Assembly (NCBI RefSeq): GCF_900109665.1 | Contig: NZ_FOAO01000003.1 | Coordinates: forward strand, 62,001-126,000 | Reading direction: 5' to 3' | Source of the DNA: Blastococcus sp. DSM 46786 | GTDB taxonomy: Bacteria; Actinomycetota; Actinomycetes; Mycobacteriales; Geodermatophilaceae | Length of the DNA stretch: 64,000 bases | Shown: in pieces, positions 26,499 to 35,888 of the stretch | Position numbering within the stretch: the first letter of the stretch is position 1 | Layout: each line of letters opens with the position of its first letter | Translations under genes and position numbers: made by a program | Notes under the pieces: generated by a model | The model's database searches: none | Told to the model about the DNA's origin: nothing | Seen by the model: the letters and a program-made list of their open reading frames with translations, nothing else

Positions 26499-28151
26499 TC
26501 AGCCGGTCGCCAGGTCGCGGCGGCGGAACCCCGCGAAGCCGGTGGCGAGCAGGGCGACGGCGATGCCGGTGAGCGCCAGGACGGGGCCGGCGGTCCACGG
26601 CTCCAGCGGCATGAGCGGCACCCAGCTGACGGGGGAGAGGTCGCTGACCCAGCCGGGCCAGTCGAACGACCCGGCGAACATCGTGATCACCAGGAAGAGC
26701 CCCACGGCGGCCCAGGCGAGCGCGGTCGCCAGGCGGGGGAGCAGGCCGAACAGCGCCACGGCGAGGCCGGCGACCACCCAGACGGCCGGCACGTAGGCCA
26801 CCGCGGCGCCCACCATCCGGCCGAGGGCGGCCGCCTCACCGGTCTGCAGGACGCGGACCACGCCCGTGGTGACGCCGGACGCCGCCATGGCCAGCGCCGA
26901 GCCGGCCAGCGCGACGGCGACGTGGCTGCCCAGCCAGGCCGAGCGGCTGGTCGCCGTCGCCAGCACCGGCTCGGCCCGCTGCTCGCCCTCCTCGCTGCGC
27001 GCCCGCAGGACCGCCGACACCGCGTACGCCGCGGCCAGCAGGGCGGTGATGCTGAACGTGGTGCTCAGGTAGGCGTCGACCAGCTCGCCGACGTCCGGGT
27101 CGCCGAACATCGCCAGCGCCTGCTCGTTGCCGGCGATCAGCGTCTCGACGGAGTCGGCCAGCGCGCCGTAGACCACGCCCAGCAGGGCCAGGCCCAGCGC
27201 CCAGGCGAGGAAGGCGCCGCGCTGCAGCCGGACGGCGAGGCCGAGCGGTGAGCGCAGCGAGCGCGTCGCGGCGGGGCGCCCCGGGCGCGGCTGGGTCAGG
27301 CCGGCGCCCAGGTCGCGCCGGTCGAGCAGGGCGAACCCGGCCACGGTCAGCGCGACGGCCGCCACGAGGCACAGCAGCAGCGGCAGGAGTTCGTCCCTCG
27401 AGTACGGGTGGGTGGCCTGCGCCCACCCGATGGGCGAGGTCCACACCAGCCAGTTGCCCTCGATGTCGCCGATCGCGCGCAGCACGAAGAACACCGCGAA
27501 GGCGCCGCCCACGAGGCCGTACACCGACCGGGTGTGCCCGGTGACCTGCACGGCCACGGCGGTGATGCCGGTGAAGACCAGCCCACAGGCGCCGAAGGAG
27601 GCGCCGAGGACGAAGGAGCCGGCGGCCGGCAGACCGGTGGCCGTGGCGGCGGAGCCGACGGCGACGGCGAGGGCGGCGCAGGCCAGCGCCGACAGCAGCA
27701 CCGCGGCCAGCAGCGGCGCGTGCCGGCCGATCCGGGCGGAGCGGACCAGTTCGGTGCGCCCGGCCTCCTCGTCCGCGCGGGTGTGCCGGGTCACCGTGAA
27801 CATCGCCATCAGCGCCGCGATCAGCATCACCGTCGCCGAGATCTCGAACGCCACCGCGCCGGCCACGGTGTCCAGCCCGACCGGCGGGCCGGCCAGCGCG
27901 ATGGTGGCGGCGTTGCTGCCGACGGAGGCACGGTAGGCGGCCAGCGCCCCGGGGGTGTCGTAGAACGACTGGCTCGACACCGACTGCAGCGCCACCATGG
28001 CCGTACCGGCGGCGACCCAGACCGGCAGCCGGAGGCGGTCGCGGCGGAGCGCGAAGCGGAACAGCGCCGCCGTCCCGGCGGTGGTCGACGAGCGGCCGGG
28101 CCGCGCCGGTGCGGCGGGCCGTGCGGAGGCCCCGGACAGCTGCGTGCTCAC
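26499..28151 (-). CDS. ABC exporter permease
   Basis: A 550-residue permease with about twelve hydrophobic helices in two halves, each with [14 protein letters not shown]-like or [17 protein letters not shown]-like openings. It looks like a duplicated ABC-2 type domain, as in polyketide/antibiotic exporters (Tet/DrrB-like). The GTG at 28151 overlaps the ATP-binding gene by 4 nt (GTGA), so the pair is translated together. Substrate unknown; drug or lipid export are typical for this branch. Confidence 0.88.
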   Translation of the reverse strand: MSTQLSGASARPAAPARPGRSSTTAGTAALFRFALRRDRLRLPVWVAAGTAMVALQSVSSQSFYDTPGALAAYRASVGSNAATIALAGPPVGLDTVAGAVAFEISATVMLIAALMAMFTVTRHTRADEEAGRTELVRSARIGRHAPLLAAVLLSALACAALAVAVGSAATATGLPAAGSFVLGASFGACGLVFTGITAVAVQVTGHTRSVYGLVGGAFAVFFVLRAIGDIEGNWLVWTSPIGWAQATHPYSRDELLPLLLCLVAAVALTVAGFALLDRRDLGAGLTQPRPGRPAATRSLRSPLGLAVRLQRGAFLAWALGLALLGVVYGALADSVETLIAGNEQALAMFGDPDVGELVDAYLSTTFSITALLAAAYAVSAVLRARSEEGEQRAEPVLATATSRSAWLGSHVAVALAGSALAMAASGVTTGVVRVLQTGEAAALGRMVGAAVAYVPAVWVVAGLAVALFGLLPRLATALAWAAVGLFLVITMFAGSFDWPGWVSDLSPVSWVPLMPLEPWTAGPVLALTGIAVALLATGFAGFRRRDLATG

Positions 28152-29071
28152 GACCGCACCGGCTCCCGTGCCGAGGCGCCGTCCTCGGCGAGTTCGTCGC
28201 CGTAGTGGCGCAGGAAGAGCTCCTCCAGCGTCGGCGGCGTGCTGGTGAGGCCGACCACGCCGAAGCCGGTGAGGTGGCGCAGCGCGCCGTCGAGGGCGTC
28301 GGTGTCGACGTCGAAGCGCAACCGCCCGTTCTCCTGCCGCAGGTCGTGGACGCCGGCCAGGGCGTCCAGGCCGGTGGCCGGCCGTGCCGTCTCGACCGTG
28401 ATGGCGGTGCGGGTCAGGTGCCGCAGCTCGTCCAGGCTGCCGCTCTGCACCGTCGCGCCGTGGCGGATGATGCTCACCCGGTCGCACAGCGCCTCGGCCT
28501 CGGCCAGGATGTGGCTCGACAGCAGCACGGTCCGGCCCTCGGTGCGCGCCTCGCGGATGCACTCCTGGAACACCGCCTCCATCAGCGGGTCGAGGCCGGA
28601 CGTCGGCTCGTCGAGCACCAGCAGCTCGGCGTCCGACGCCAGCGCGGCGACCAGTGCGACCTTCTGCCGGTTGCCCTTGGAGTAGGTGCGCGCCTTCTTG
28701 CGCGGATCGAGGTCGAACCGGTCGAGCAGCTCGGCACGACGGCGGGGGTCCAGCCCGCCGCGGAGGCGGCCGAGGAGGTCGATCGACTCGCCGCCGGAGA
28801 TGTTCGGCCAGAGCGTGACGTCGCCGGGCACGTAGGCCAGCCGGCGGTGCAGCGCCACGGCGTCCCGCCACGGGTCGCCGTCCAGCAGCCGCACGCTGCC
28901 CGAGTCGGGACGCAGCAGGCCGAGCAGCACGCGGATGGTCGTGGACTTGCCCGAGCCGTTGGGGCCGAGGAAGCCGTGCACCTCCCCGGTCGCCACGTCG
29001 AGGTCCAGGCCGTCCAGCGCACGGGTCGTCCCGAAGGTCTTGACCAGTCCCGAGACGGAGATCGCAGTCAT
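28148..29071 (-). CDS. ABC transporter ATP-binding protein
   Basis: DrrA/CcmA-type ATPase of 307 residues. Walker [11 protein letters not shown], the signature-like [16 protein letters not shown], Walker [14 protein letters not shown] and the switch His in [13 protein letters not shown] are in order. The C-terminal 80 residues are the usual DrrA-type extension. It forms an exporter with the permease encoded just downstream. It is divergent from a GbsR/MarR-type regulator gene, with a palindrome between them, so regulation by that protein is likely. Confidence 0.93.
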   Translation of the reverse strand: MTAISVSGLVKTFGTTRALDGLDLDVATGEVHGFLGPNGSGKSTTIRVLLGLLRPDSGSVRLLDGDPWRDAVALHRRLAYVPGDVTLWPNISGGESIDLLGRLRGGLDPRRRAELLDRFDLDPRKKARTYSKGNRQKVALVAALASDAELLVLDEPTSGLDPLMEAVFQECIREARTEGRTVLLSSHILAEAEALCDRVSIIRHGATVQSGSLDELRHLTRTAITVETARPATGLDALAGVHDLRQENGRLRFDVDTDALDGALRHLTGFGVVGLTSTPPTLEELFLRHYGDELAEDGASAREPVRS

Positions 29072-29091
29072 GCCGGCGAAGCTACAGAGGT

Positions 29092-29139
29092 TTCACGAAC
29101 TTGTGAAGCTCATTGAGCGGCCGATACGTCGGGTACCGT
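29092..29139. promoter_or_regulatory. Operator-like palindrome and promoter between exporter and regulator
   Basis: TTCAC-GAACTT-GTGAA (29092-29107) is an interrupted palindrome in the 75-nt divergent gap. On the plus strand, TTGAGC (29113-29118) and TACCGT (29134-29139) are -35- and -10-like, 15 nt apart, and the -10 ends 7 nt before the regulator GTG. A regulator bound at the palindrome could control both directions. Confidence 0.5.
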
Positions 29140-29146
29140 GGGCGGC

Positions 29147-29644
29147 GTGACGGTCGCGGAGAACACCGACGCCGAGCGGGCGACGCTCCTGCGCTATGTG
29201 GAGCGGTTCGCCCTGGTGCTGCGCGAGTCGGGCATGCAGCCGATGCCGGCCCGGGTCTTCGCCTACGCGCTGGCCGACGACGCCGACCGCTACACGGCCG
29301 CCGAGCTGGCCGACGGTCTGCAGGTCAGCCCCGCGGCGATCAGCGGAGCGGTCCGCCAGCTCGTGCAGATCGGCTTCCTGGTGCGCGAGCGGGAACCCGG
29401 CACCCGCAGCGACCTGTACGTCCTGGACGACGCCCACCTCTGGGCCCGGTTCGTCACCGCGGAGCTGCAGGCCCTGCAGCGGTTCCAGGAGATCGTCGCA
29501 TCGGGCATCGAACTGTTCGGCACCGACCGGCCGGGCGGACGCCGGCTCGCCGAGACCCGCGAGTTCCTCGCCTTCCTGCGCGAGGTGCTGGCCGACGCCG
29601 TCGCCCGCTGGCCCGAGGAGCGCGAGCGCCGCCGGCTCGGCTGA
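29147..29644 (+). CDS. GbsR/MarR-family transcriptional regulator
   Basis: A 165-residue winged-helix regulator. The segment LADGLQVSPAAISGAVRQLVQIGFLV is the helix-turn-helix and wing approach, as in GbsR-like MarR proteins, and the C-terminal helices are suited to dimerisation. The GTG at 29147 fits a leaderless start 7 nt after TACCGT; a GTG at 29138 overlaps that box and is unlikely. Its position, divergent from an ABC exporter operon, suggests a local repressor relieved by the exported compound. Confidence 0.88.
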   Translation: MTVAENTDAERATLLRYVERFALVLRESGMQPMPARVFAYALADDADRYTAAELADGLQVSPAAISGAVRQLVQIGFLVREREPGTRSDLYVLDDAHLWARFVTAELQALQRFQEIVASGIELFGTDRPGGRRLAETREFLAFLREVLADAVARWPEERERRRLG

Positions 29645-29822
29645 CGAGCACCGCCGGGCGCACCGGCGGCACCCGGGCGCGGGAGTCCTCAGGCGGGTGA
29701 CCGGTCCTCGCTGCCGGCGTCCGTGGTCGACGGCGGGGGAGGGGCGAGCCAGAGCTGCTCGGCGCCGACGAGGCGTTGCCCCTGTCCCGGACATCTGACG
29801 GCCTCGAACGTCCTTCAGAGGG

Positions 29823-30758
29823 TCACCGCCTGGTCGACCCCGGCTGGCGAGCTGTATCCGGCCAGGACGTCGTCCGGCGCTGACTGCGGGGGGAGCGGCG
29901 CAGGAAGTCCTGCGCGATGTCGTCGAAGGTCACCCAGCGGACGCCGTCGTGGCCGTCGATGTGCTCGATGAGCCGCTCCAGCATGAGCAGCACCTGGGGG
30001 CGGCCGGAGACGTCCGGGTGGATGGTCATGGTGAAGGCGGCGTAGTCCATCTCGCGGTGGACCCAGTCGAACTGGTCGCGCCACATCTGCTCGATGTCCC
30101 GCGGGTTGACGAAGCCGTGGCTGTTCGGGCTGGACTTGATGAACATCATCGGCGGGAGGTCGTCGAGGTACCAGTTCGCCGGGATCTCGACGAGGTCGGT
30201 CTCCTCCCCGCGGACCAGCGGCTCCATCCAGCTCTCCGCCGGCGCCTCGTAGTCGATCTTCGTCCACGAGTCGCCGACCCGGACGTAGTAGGGCTCGAAG
30301 TCCCGGTGCATCAGCGAGTGGTCGTAGGTGATGCCGCGCTCCAGCAGCAGCTCGTTGGTGACGCCGCTGAACTCCCACCAGGGGGCCACGTAGCCGGTCG
30401 GCCGGCGCCCGGCCCGCTCCTCGATCAGGGCGATGCAGCGGTCGAGCACCGCCTGCTCCTGCTCCCGGCTCATCGCGATCGGGTTCTCGTGGCTGTAGCC
30501 GTGCACGCCGATCTCGTGGCCGGCGGCGACGCAGGCGTCGAATTGCTCCGGGAACGTCTCGATCGAGTGACCGGGCCAGAACCAGGTCGTCGGCAGCTCG
30601 CGGCGGCGGAACAGCTCCAGCAGGCGGGGCACGCCGACCTCGCCGGCGAAGACACCGCGGGAGATGTCGTCGGGCGAGTCCTCCCCGCCGTACGAGCCGA
30701 GCCAGCCACCGACGGCGTCGACGTCGACGCCGAAGGCCACGAAGATCTCCTTGCTCAT
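29823..30758 (-). CDS. Polysaccharide-deacetylase-family hydrolase (imidase/PuuE-like)
   Basis: NodB-homology deacetylase fold, 311 residues, cytosolic (no signal peptide). Motifs are [11 protein letters not shown] (catalytic and metal Asp), [13 protein letters not shown] (metal His pair), [10 protein letters not shown] and [13 protein letters not shown]. This form, with a short N-terminus and these motif variants, resembles the PuuE allantoinase/cyclic-imidase and peptidoglycan deacetylase-like group and not the secreted chitin deacetylases. Its ATG overlaps the stop of the asparaginase gene by 4 nt. A joint role in opening a cyclic amide and then removing its amide is possible but unproven. 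Confidence 0.82.
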   Translation of the reverse strand: MSKEIFVAFGVDVDAVGGWLGSYGGEDSPDDISRGVFAGEVGVPRLLELFRRRELPTTWFWPGHSIETFPEQFDACVAAGHEIGVHGYSHENPIAMSREQEQAVLDRCIALIEERAGRRPTGYVAPWWEFSGVTNELLLERGITYDHSLMHRDFEPYYVRVGDSWTKIDYEAPAESWMEPLVRGEETDLVEIPANWYLDDLPPMMFIKSSPNSHGFVNPRDIEQMWRDQFDWVHREMDYAAFTMTIHPDVSGRPQVLLMLERLIEHIDGHDGVRWVTFDDIAQDFLRRSPRSQRRTTSWPDTARQPGSTRR

Positions 30759-31762
30759 CCCTGCACTCCATCCACTCGGTCCGACGTCCGGGTCCCTGCT
30801 GCGAGGTGGTCGCGCACGACCGGCAGCGGGTCGTGCGGGGCGACGGCGAGCGCGGCGGCGAGCAGCAGGCGGGCCTGCCACGGGCTCAGGTCGCCGGCGA
30901 GGACCGCGCCGTCCCGGGCCAGGTCGGCACCGCCACCGCCGGTGTACAGCGGGGCGACGGCGCCGGACGGGACGCGCGAGCACACCAGCACCGGCGTCCC
31001 CCCGGCGACCAGCTCCGCCACGGCGGCGGCCACGGCCGGGGTCACGTTGCCCGCGCCGAACGCCTGCAGCACGATGCCGGCCGCACCGGCGGCCACCGCG
31101 GCGCGGAGCAGGGCGTCGTCGGCGCCCAGGTAGAGCGGGACGACGTCCACGCGCGGCAGGTCGGCGTCGAGGTCGAGGGGGAGGGCCGGGCCGCGCACCG
31201 GTCGGGCCAGCGGCGTCACCGCATCGCCGTCGACCCGCAGCACCGGCCCGCGTCCCGGTGCCGCGAACGCCCCGCTGCGCAGGGTCTCCACCTTCCGCAC
31301 GCCGCGCGCCGCGAACGCCAGGCCGTCGAAGCAGAGCAGCGCGCCGCATCCCCGGGCCGCCGGTGCGGCGGCGACGCGCAGCGCGTCGGCGAGGTTGCGC
31401 GGACCGTCGGGCGCGGGGTCGTCGAAGGGCCGCTGGGCGCCGGTGAGGACCACCGGGCGGAGGTCGTCGTGGACCAGGTCGGCGAGGAACACCGACTCCT
31501 CCATGGTGTCGGTCCCGTGCGTCACGACGACGCCGTCGACGTCCGCCGCCAGGCGCCGGCGCACCTCGGTGACCAGCCCGCGGAGGTCCGCCGTCGTCAG
31601 TGCGAAGCTGCCGACGGTGGTGAGGTCGCTGGTCGTCACCACCAGCCCGTCCGGCGTCCCCGCCGCGGCGAGGAGGTCGGCGGCGGGGGTGACCGAGGCG
31701 AGCCCGCCGGGCCCGCGGCGGCTCGCGATCGTGCCACCGGTGGCGAGCAGGTGGATGGGCAC
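30755..31762 (-). CDS. Asparaginase-family amidohydrolase
   Basis: L-asparaginase family protein of 335 residues. The first catalytic block [13 protein letters not shown] supplies the nucleophile Thr; the second, [19 protein letters not shown], supplies the Thr-Asp-Lys-like site. Deacylation of L-asparagine, glutamine or a related half-amide to the acid and ammonia is expected. No signal peptide is present, so it acts in the cytosol. It starts at GTG 31762 and is translationally coupled to the deacetylase-like gene downstream. Confidence 0.9.
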   Translation of the reverse strand: MPIHLLATGGTIASRRGPGGLASVTPAADLLAAAGTPDGLVVTTSDLTTVGSFALTTADLRGLVTEVRRRLAADVDGVVVTHGTDTMEESVFLADLVHDDLRPVVLTGAQRPFDDPAPDGPRNLADALRVAAAPAARGCGALLCFDGLAFAARGVRKVETLRSGAFAAPGRGPVLRVDGDAVTPLARPVRGPALPLDLDADLPRVDVVPLYLGADDALLRAAVAAGAAGIVLQAFGAGNVTPAVAAAVAELVAGGTPVLVCSRVPSGAVAPLYTGGGGADLARDGAVLAGDLSPWQARLLLAAALAVAPHDPLPVVRDHLAAGTRTSDRVDGVQG

Positions 31763-31936
31763 TCGTCCCCCCCGGGAGCGTCGGAGCGTCGGCACCGACA
31801 GTGCCCCGCGGGCCGTCCGCGCGCGACCGGAACCCCGGCGGGGAGGCCGGCGCCGGGGGAGTGAGTGACCTGGGGCCCTGTGCCGCGGCGCCGCTGAGGC
31901 GCACGCTGGCGGTACCCATCGGCGAGAGGAGTCGTC

Positions 31937-32281
31937 ATGACCGTCGTCAGCGGAACGCCGCAGCCCCCCGGGGAGACCGGCCGGCGGCGCGGTGGGTGGG
32001 ACCCGCTCCAGATGACCGAGGCGGAGAAGCGCGCCTGCGAGCGGGAGGCCAGGCACGACGTCGCCGCACGCGGTCGCCGGCCGGTGCAGGAGACCGTGCA
32101 GCACTACCTGGCGCACGAGCGGCTCACCCACGAGCACCGGGGGAGCACCGGAGCCGGGCAGGCGGCACGTCCGCCGGTCGCCCGTGCGACGCCGCCCGGG
32201 GTCCCGGACGGACCGCCCGCCCCGGTGCCGGTGCCGCGGACCGGTGGGCTGCTCCACCGGCTGCTCGCCCGCGTGCGCTGA
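31937..32281 (+). CDS. Small hypothetical protein
   Basis: A 114-residue soluble protein with a polar, charged first half (QMTEAEKRACEREARHDVAARG) and a Pro-rich linker. The C-terminus RTGGLLHRLLARVR is amphipathic. The ATG at 31937 has GAGAGGAG upstream. I recognise no family. It is convergent with the GAF-domain activator gene, 18 nt away. Confidence 0.5.
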   Translation: MTVVSGTPQPPGETGRRRGGWDPLQMTEAEKRACEREARHDVAARGRRPVQETVQHYLAHERLTHEHRGSTGAGQAARPPVARATPPGVPDGPPAPVPVPRTGGLLHRLLARVR

Positions 32282-32299
32282 CCGCCGGGAGCGACCGGA

Positions 32300-33490
32300 T
32301 CAGGAGCGGACGACAGACAGGGTGACGCCGTCCGCGAGCCGGTAGGGGGTGGTCGCCACCAGGCCGCCGATCACCCGGCGCAGCCGCGACACCTCCGCCC
32401 GCACCGTCACGCGGTGCTCCTCGTCGCCGTACAGCGCGGTGCTCAGCGCGGCGGCGGTCAGCCCCGCACGGCCGGCCCGTTGCAGCAGCACCAGGACGTC
32501 GGCGTTGCGCCGGGTCAGCGGCGTCCGCCACGACTCGGCGCCGGTGCGCAGCCCGAGCACCGGTGGGCCGGTGAGGTCGAGCTCGGCCTCGAGCACGTCG
32601 TCGCCGGGGCCCCGGGGGCGGACCAGCCAGCCCTCGCCCAGGCGCTCGGGGGTGCACAACCCCAGCCCGGGGACGGCGATCAGCCGGTCGGGCCGGGGCA
32701 CCTCGATCCGGTCGCGCACCGCGATGCCCGACCGGTGCGCCACCCAGCCGTCGTCGTCGACCAGCAGGACGGGGCCGCGGACGGCCGCCAGCGCGGCGCG
32801 GGCCGAGCGGCGCAACCGCTCCAGCCGGTGCTCGTGGTGGCGCCACAGCTGCGACTCCGCCAGCTTGACGGCCGTCTCCACGAGAGCGCCGATCACCGGA
32901 TGCAGGGTCAGCGCCGGTCCGCTGACGTCCACGACGCCGAGCAACTCCCCGCTGACCGGGTGGTGGATCGGTGCCGCCGTGCAGTACCAGGGGTGCTGGG
33001 CGAGCTCGAAGTGCTCGGCGGAGAACAGCTGCACCGGCGCCGCCTCGGCCAGCGCCGTCCCGATGGCGTTCGTGCCCACCGCGGCCTCCGTCCAGCGGGC
33101 CCCCTCGGTGAAGCCGAGCGCGTCCGCGCGCATCCGCACCCGCGCCGATCCCTCCCGCCAGAGGATGACGCCGTCGGCATCGGTGACCACCACGAGGAAC
33201 GACGAGGCGTCGGCGACGCTGACCAGCACCTGGCGCAGCTCGTCGACGACCAGCGACAGCGGGCTCCCGCGGCGGCGCCGCTCGACGTCCTCGAAGGGCA
33301 GCGGCGCCCGGGCGTTGGTGCGGGAGGCGTCGAGGCCGAGGCCCAGGACCCGCGACCAGGAGCGGGCGACGACCGTGCGCGGGCGCACGGGCGGGCGCCC
33401 GCCGGCGATGACCGCGTCGTGCACCCGGACCAGCACCCGGGCGTGCTCCGACAGGTCGGTGCCGGGGGAGATCGCCGAGTAGCCGGCCAC
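32300..33490 (-). CDS. GAF-domain transcriptional activator (AcoR-like, no AAA domain)
   Basis: A 396-residue regulator. The N-terminal half matches the GAF sensor region of sigma54-type activators such as AcoR (RSWSRVLGLGLD, then GTNAIGTALAEAAPVQLFSAEHF and GVVDVSGPALTLHP). The AAA+ ATPase domain is missing; a C-terminal winged-helix-like region (NADVLVLLQRAGRAGLTAAALS, then VRAEVSRLRRVIGGL) replaces it. This form is known in actinobacteria as an activator of alkene, acetoin or monooxygenase operons. The GTG at 33490 has AAGGAGG 5 nt upstream. It is divergent from a flavin monooxygenase gene, its probable target. Confidence 0.85.
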   Translation of the reverse strand: MAGYSAISPGTDLSEHARVLVRVHDAVIAGGRPPVRPRTVVARSWSRVLGLGLDASRTNARAPLPFEDVERRRRGSPLSLVVDELRQVLVSVADASSFLVVVTDADGVILWREGSARVRMRADALGFTEGARWTEAAVGTNAIGTALAEAAPVQLFSAEHFELAQHPWYCTAAPIHHPVSGELLGVVDVSGPALTLHPVIGALVETAVKLAESQLWRHHEHRLERLRRSARAALAAVRGPVLLVDDDGWVAHRSGIAVRDRIEVPRPDRLIAVPGLGLCTPERLGEGWLVRPRGPGDDVLEAELDLTGPPVLGLRTGAESWRTPLTRRNADVLVLLQRAGRAGLTAAALSTALYGDEEHRVTVRAEVSRLRRVIGGLVATTPYRLADGVTLSVVRS

Positions 33491-33528
33491 GTCCACCTCC
33501 TTCGGGGCGCCGCGGCGGCCGGGGGCCC

Positions 33529-33542
33529 TGCAACGCGCTGCA
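33529..33542. promoter_or_regulatory. Near-palindrome, candidate site for the GAF activator
   Basis: TGCAACGCGCTGCA is symmetrical apart from one base pair and is followed by a second TGCAACGC half (33539-33546). It lies in the 129-nt divergent gap between the activator and the monooxygenase gene. It is a plausible activator site. Confidence 0.4.
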
Positions 33543-33619
33543 ACGCTTCCCCCGCCGGAGGCCGAGCGCTGTGCTGGACATCACACCATGCCGATCGGCG
33601 GACGGAGGAGGCGCAGCGC

Positions 33620-35443
33620 ATGACCCAGACACTGGACACGCCCACGCAGACCCCGGAGCAGCGGGCGCACCGCTGGTTCACCGGCTTCGAGGAGGCGCTC
33701 CGCGCGCGGGACGTGGCGCGCGCGGCCGGGATGTTCGCCACGACGAGCTTCTGGCGCGACCTGGTCTCCTTCAGCTGGAACATCACCACCGTCGAGAACC
33801 CCGGGGGCGTCGCCGACCTGCTGACCGCGACCCTCGAGCACACCGGCCCCTCGGCGTTCGCCGTCGAGGAACCACCCGAGGAGGCCGACGGGGTCACGAC
33901 CGCCTGGTTCACCTTCGAGACCGCCGTCGGCCGGGGGCGCGGGCTGGTGCGGCTGGTCGAGGAGGACGGCGAGACGTTGGCCTGGACCCTCCTCACCACC
34001 CTGTCGGAGCTCAAGGGCCACGAGGAGCCGCGCGGCCCGGCGCGGCCGATGGGCGCCGAGCACGGGGCGAACAAGGAGCGCCGCACCTGGCTGGAGCGCC
34101 GCGAGCAGGAGGAGGCCGATCTCGGCATCGGCGTCCAGCCCTACGTCCTGGTCATCGGCGGCGGGCAGGGCGGCATCGCGCTCGGCGCGCGGCTGCGCCA
34201 GCTCGGGGTGCCGGCGCTCGTCGTCGACAAGCACCCGCGGCCGGGGGACCAGTGGCGCGGCCGCTACAAGTCCCTCTGCCTGCACGACCCGGTCTGGTAC
34301 GACCACCTGCCGTACCTCAAGTTCCCCGACAACTGGCCGGTGTTCTCGCCCAAGGACAAGATCGGCGACTGGCTCGAGTCCTACGTCACGGTCATGGAGG
34401 TGCCCTACTGGGGCAGCACCACGGCCACGTCGGCGACCTTCGACGAGGAGAAGGGCGAGTGGACCGTGGAGGTCGAGCGCGAGGGCAAGCCCCTCACCCT
34501 CCGGCCGAAGCAGGTGGTCCTCGCGACGGGGATGTCGGGCAAGCCGAACATCCCGGCCATCCCCGGGCAGGACGTCTTCCGCGGCGACCAGCAGCACTCC
34601 TCGGCCCACCCCGGGCCCGACGCCTACGCCGGCAAGAAGGTCGTCGTCATCGGCAGCAACAACTCCGCCTTCGACATCTGCGGGGCGCTCTGGGAGCACG
34701 ACGTCGACGTGACCATGGTCCAGCGCTCCTCGACGCACATCGTCAAGAGCGACTCCCTCATGGAGATCGGGCTCGGTGCCCTCTACTCCGAGCAGGCGCT
34801 GGCCGCCGGGGTGACGACGGAGAAGGCGGACCTGATCTTCGCCTCGCTGCCGTACCGGATCCTGCACGAGTTCCAGATCCCGCTGTACGAGCAGATGAAG
34901 CAGAAGGACGCCGACTTCTACGACCGGCTCGAGAAGGCCGGCTTCTGGCTGGACTGGGGCGAGGACGGCTCGGGCCTGTTCATGAAGTACCTGCGCCGCG
35001 GCTCGGGCTACTACATCGACGTCGGCGCCGCGGAACTCGTCGCCGACGGCCGGGTGAAGCTGGCGCACGGGCAGGTGGTCCGGCTGACCGAGGACGCCGT
35101 CGTGCTGGACGACGGCACCGAGCTGCCCGCCGACCTGGTCGTCTACGCCACCGGCTACGGGTCGATGAACGGCTGGGCCGCCGACCTGATCAGCCAGGAG
35201 GTCGCCGACCGGGTGGGCAAGGTGTGGGGCCTGGGCTCGGACACCACCAAGGACCCCGGCCCGTGGGAGGGCGAGCAGCGCAACATGTGGAAGCCCACCC
35301 GGCAGGAGGCGCTGTGGTTCCACGGCGGCAACCTGCACCAGTCGCGGCACTACTCCCTCTACCTGGCGCTGCAGCTCAAGGCCCGGTACGAGGGGATCCC
35401 GACGCCGGTGCACGGCCTGCCGGAGGTGCACCACACGGGCTGA
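33620..35443 (+). CDS. Flavin-containing monooxygenase with N-terminal NTF2-like domain
   Basis: A 607-residue oxidoreductase. Residues 15-145 form a SnoaL/NTF2-like domain (HRWFTGFEEALRARDVARAAGMF). A class B flavin monooxygenase follows: FAD-binding VLVIGGGQGGIALGARLRQ near residue 175, a GxGxxG-like NADPH site KVVVIGSNNSAFDICGALWEH near residue 340, and DLVVYATGYGSM near the C-terminus. It should oxygenate a ketone, amine or sulfide using NADPH and O2. The ATG at 33620 has GGAGGAGG upstream. Substrate unknown; control by the divergent GAF activator is likely. A strong hairpin follows the stop. Confidence 0.9.
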   Translation: MTQTLDTPTQTPEQRAHRWFTGFEEALRARDVARAAGMFATTSFWRDLVSFSWNITTVENPGGVADLLTATLEHTGPSAFAVEEPPEEADGVTTAWFTFETAVGRGRGLVRLVEEDGETLAWTLLTTLSELKGHEEPRGPARPMGAEHGANKERRTWLERREQEEADLGIGVQPYVLVIGGGQGGIALGARLRQLGVPALVVDKHPRPGDQWRGRYKSLCLHDPVWYDHLPYLKFPDNWPVFSPKDKIGDWLESYVTVMEVPYWGSTTATSATFDEEKGEWTVEVEREGKPLTLRPKQVVLATGMSGKPNIPAIPGQDVFRGDQQHSSAHPGPDAYAGKKVVVIGSNNSAFDICGALWEHDVDVTMVQRSSTHIVKSDSLMEIGLGALYSEQALAAGVTTEKADLIFASLPYRILHEFQIPLYEQMKQKDADFYDRLEKAGFWLDWGEDGSGLFMKYLRRGSGYYIDVGAAELVADGRVKLAHGQVVRLTEDAVVLDDGTELPADLVVYATGYGSMNGWAADLISQEVADRVGKVWGLGSDTTKDPGPWEGEQRNMWKPTRQEALWFHGGNLHQSRHYSLYLALQLKARYEGIPTPVHGLPEVHHTG

Positions 35444-35451
35444 CGGCTGCC

Positions 35452-35507
35452 AGGAGGGTGACCGGGGGACCCGTCCGGTGCAGAATCGGGCCCCCGGTCA
35501 CCCTCCT
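35452..35507. terminator. 17-bp hairpin after the monooxygenase gene
   Basis: Perfect 17-bp inverted repeat (35452-35468 and 35491-35507), extended inside by CCCG/CGGG after a one-base bulge. It starts 9 nt after the stop codon. It is the likely terminator of the monooxygenase transcript. Confidence 0.75.
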
Positions 35508-35520
35508 CCCGGCTGGACCG

Positions 35521-35739
35521 ATGTCCGTGACGCCGCCGCCCCACCAGCGCGAGATCCGCTCGGCCCGGTTCCCGCACGGGCTGCCGGACCGCTGCGACGA
35601 CACCGTCTTCGAGGCGTTCGACGGCGCCTGGTTGCTGCTGGAGCGGACGGGCAGCGGGTACCGGGTCCTCGGGGTCGCCGAGGACTACCGCTCCGCCCGG
35701 GCCTGGCTGACCGCGGCCGGGGACACCACGGGGCCCTGA
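35521..35739 (+). CDS. Small hypothetical protein
   Basis: A 72-residue soluble product (ATG 35521) with a compact C-terminal part that looks folded: FDGAWLLLERTGSGYRVLG, then EDYRSARAWLTAAG. It lies directly after the terminator hairpin. No family is recognised. Its codon bias is that of a coding frame, so I keep it with modest confidence. Confidence 0.5.
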   Translation: MSVTPPPHQREIRSARFPHGLPDRCDDTVFEAFDGAWLLLERTGSGYRVLGVAEDYRSARAWLTAAGDTTGP

Positions 35740-35874
35740 GCCGCCGCCCGCGTGATCGGCGGGACCGCCGGCAGCGGCTGCGGCGGAGTGGTGCCGACCC
35801 CGGGGACGCCGACCTCACTCCGCCGACGGTCTCCTCGCGCACCCGGCGTGCGACCGTCGTGCCGGGCGGTCTCG

Positions 35875-35880
35875 TATCGT
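35875..35880 (+). promoter_or_regulatory. -10 box TATCGT (leaderless MFS gene)
   Basis: TATCGT lies 8 nt before the ATG at 35889 and fits a leaderless transcript. Confidence 0.5.
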
Positions 35881-35888
35881 CCGGGGCC

